From Glaciimonas soli (GTDB taxonomy: Bacteria > Pseudomonadota > Gammaproteobacteria > Burkholderiales > Burkholderiaceae_D), in NCBI RefSeq assembly GCF_009497155.1, contig NZ_WINI01000001.1:496001-560000 (forward strand): 64,000 nucleotides of DNA. The letters run 5' to 3'. Under the pieces are notes generated by a model. That model was not told the origin of the DNA. It saw nothing but the letters and a program-made list of their open reading frames with translations, and made no database searches. Shown here piece after piece: positions 63,463 through 64,000 of this stretch (the first letter of the stretch is position 1; the number at the start of each line of letters is the position of its first letter). A program made the translations under genes and the position numbers.

Positions 63463-64000
63463 ATGCCACTACGTCTCAATAGAACAAAAACAGGCCGACT
63501 ACCATCTGCGCTATGCGCTTTGGTTTTACTAAGCGCTGTTCTGTTTTCGCTTTCTGCGCACGCAGAAAATGAAAATACTGAAATAGCACCTGAGGTCGAG
63601 AGGTTCAGCTTTGGCGTCATTGGTCATCCATTTCACACGCCATTTGGCGAGCAAATTTTACGTAATGCGATCAAAGAAACTGATAGCGACAATCTGGCCT
63701 TTGTTGTCACTAACGGGATCAAATCTGCACAAGAGCCGTGCTCAGACACGTTGCTGGACGCACGTAAGAATCTCATCAATAGCGCAAAAAATGGACTAAT
63801 CCTGTCACTGGCCGGGAGCGACTGGAGCGAATGCAAACACAGCAATGGGCGTTCCGCCGCGATAGACAGGCTCAACCGTATCCGTGACGTGTTCTTCTCT
63901 GATGACTTTTCATTTGGCGCAAGCCGGATTCCCCTCACCCGCCAGTCGACCTCGCCCAAATTTTCCAGCTACGTTGAAAATGCGCGTTGGGATATCAGCA
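63463..64000 (+). CDS. Exported protein, C-terminus beyond the window
   Basis: ATG at 63463 opens a frame of 179 codons that runs off the edge. A signal peptide (about residues 12-33; LCALVLLSAVLFSLSAHA) is followed by ERFSFGVIGHPFHTPFGEQ, VVTNGIKSAQEPC and LSLAGSDWSECKHSNGRSA, which suggest a metallophosphoesterase-like or other secreted phosphatase fold. I cannot name it. No strong ribosome site; 24 bp after mutS. Confidence 0.65.
   Translation, partial: MPLRLNRTKTGRLPSALCALVLLSAVLFSLSAHAENENTEIAPEVERFSFGVIGHPFHTPFGEQILRNAIKETDSDNLAFVVTNGIKSAQEPCSDTLLDARKNLINSAKNGLILSLAGSDWSECKHSNGRSAAIDRLNRIRDVFFSDDFSFGASRIPLTRQSTSPKFSSYVENARWDIS

Noticed and set aside
1-64000. CRISPR arrays, integrase genes, attachment sites, rRNA
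   Set aside because: No regular direct repeats with spacers, no integrase or phage genes and no rRNA sequence were seen; the single tRNA gene has no repeated 3' end nearby.

Overview
The window looks like chromosome of a mid-GC betaproteobacterium, most likely Burkholderiales, family Oxalobacteraceae. The grounds are the gene families present: the DUF2844/DUF3443 pair, DUF2917 next to a LysE exporter and a MocR regulator, a yybP-ykoY riboswitch before terC, a solitary fusA, and an ssu cluster with a sulfate-binding protein. This rests on family knowledge and gene order; no database was searched. Most of the window is ordinary chromosome. I see no prophage, no CRISPR array and no complete insertion sequence.

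Layout. 1-8.4 kb: 5' part of a RidA-family gene, a LysE exporter plus DUF2917 gene divergent from a MocR regulator, htpG, a GNAT acetyltransferase, an Mpo1-like membrane protein, an AraC regulator and tRNA-Ser(UGA). 8.7-10.6 kb: DUF2844 and DUF3443 secreted proteins; the DUF3443 protein carries the two Asp motifs of a pepsin-like protease. 11-14.4 kb: a QseBC/TctDE-like two-component pair, then merR and a carboxymuconolactone decarboxylase-like gene. 14.8-19.6 kb: a sigma-54 activator without a receiver domain, two glycine-rich secreted proteins, an orphan IS3 OrfA-like DNA-binding protein and a GlxA-type regulator; this is the least explained locus. 19.6-28 kb: pbpC and a giant alpha-2-macroglobulin. 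28.3-33.2 kb: an archaic (Csu-type) chaperone-usher pilus operon with duplicated pilin genes and an in-frame UGA in the usher. 33.3-42.5 kb: aceB, a LysR regulator, a Mn riboswitch and terC, an OPT transporter, two small hypotheticals and prlC. 42.6-45 kb: a small ORF and hairpin ahead of fusA.

45.3-50.6 kb: a 1354-residue NRPS-like protein (adenylation, carrier and three membrane/left-handed-helix repeat domains, like epsilon-poly-lysine synthetase) followed by tandem yceI genes. 50.8-54.2 kb: a triple-repeat secreted protein, a LytS-type kinase, a small membrane protein and a LytTR regulator. 54.1-59.9 kb: a leftward sulfur operon, sbp-ssuD-ssuC-ssuB, followed by a catalytically degenerate EAL protein and a serine hydrolase. 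60.1-64 kb: dgkA, mutS and the start of a secreted protein.

Two families of short palindromes sit in intergenic spaces: dRS3-like ATTCCC...GGGAAT elements and CTCTCCC...GGGAGAG hairpins. The best candidates for new biology are the glycine-rich/OrfA/GlxA locus, the pepsin-like DUF3443 with its DUF2844 partner, the poly-amino-acid-synthetase-like enzyme, and the usher UGA in a leaky context.
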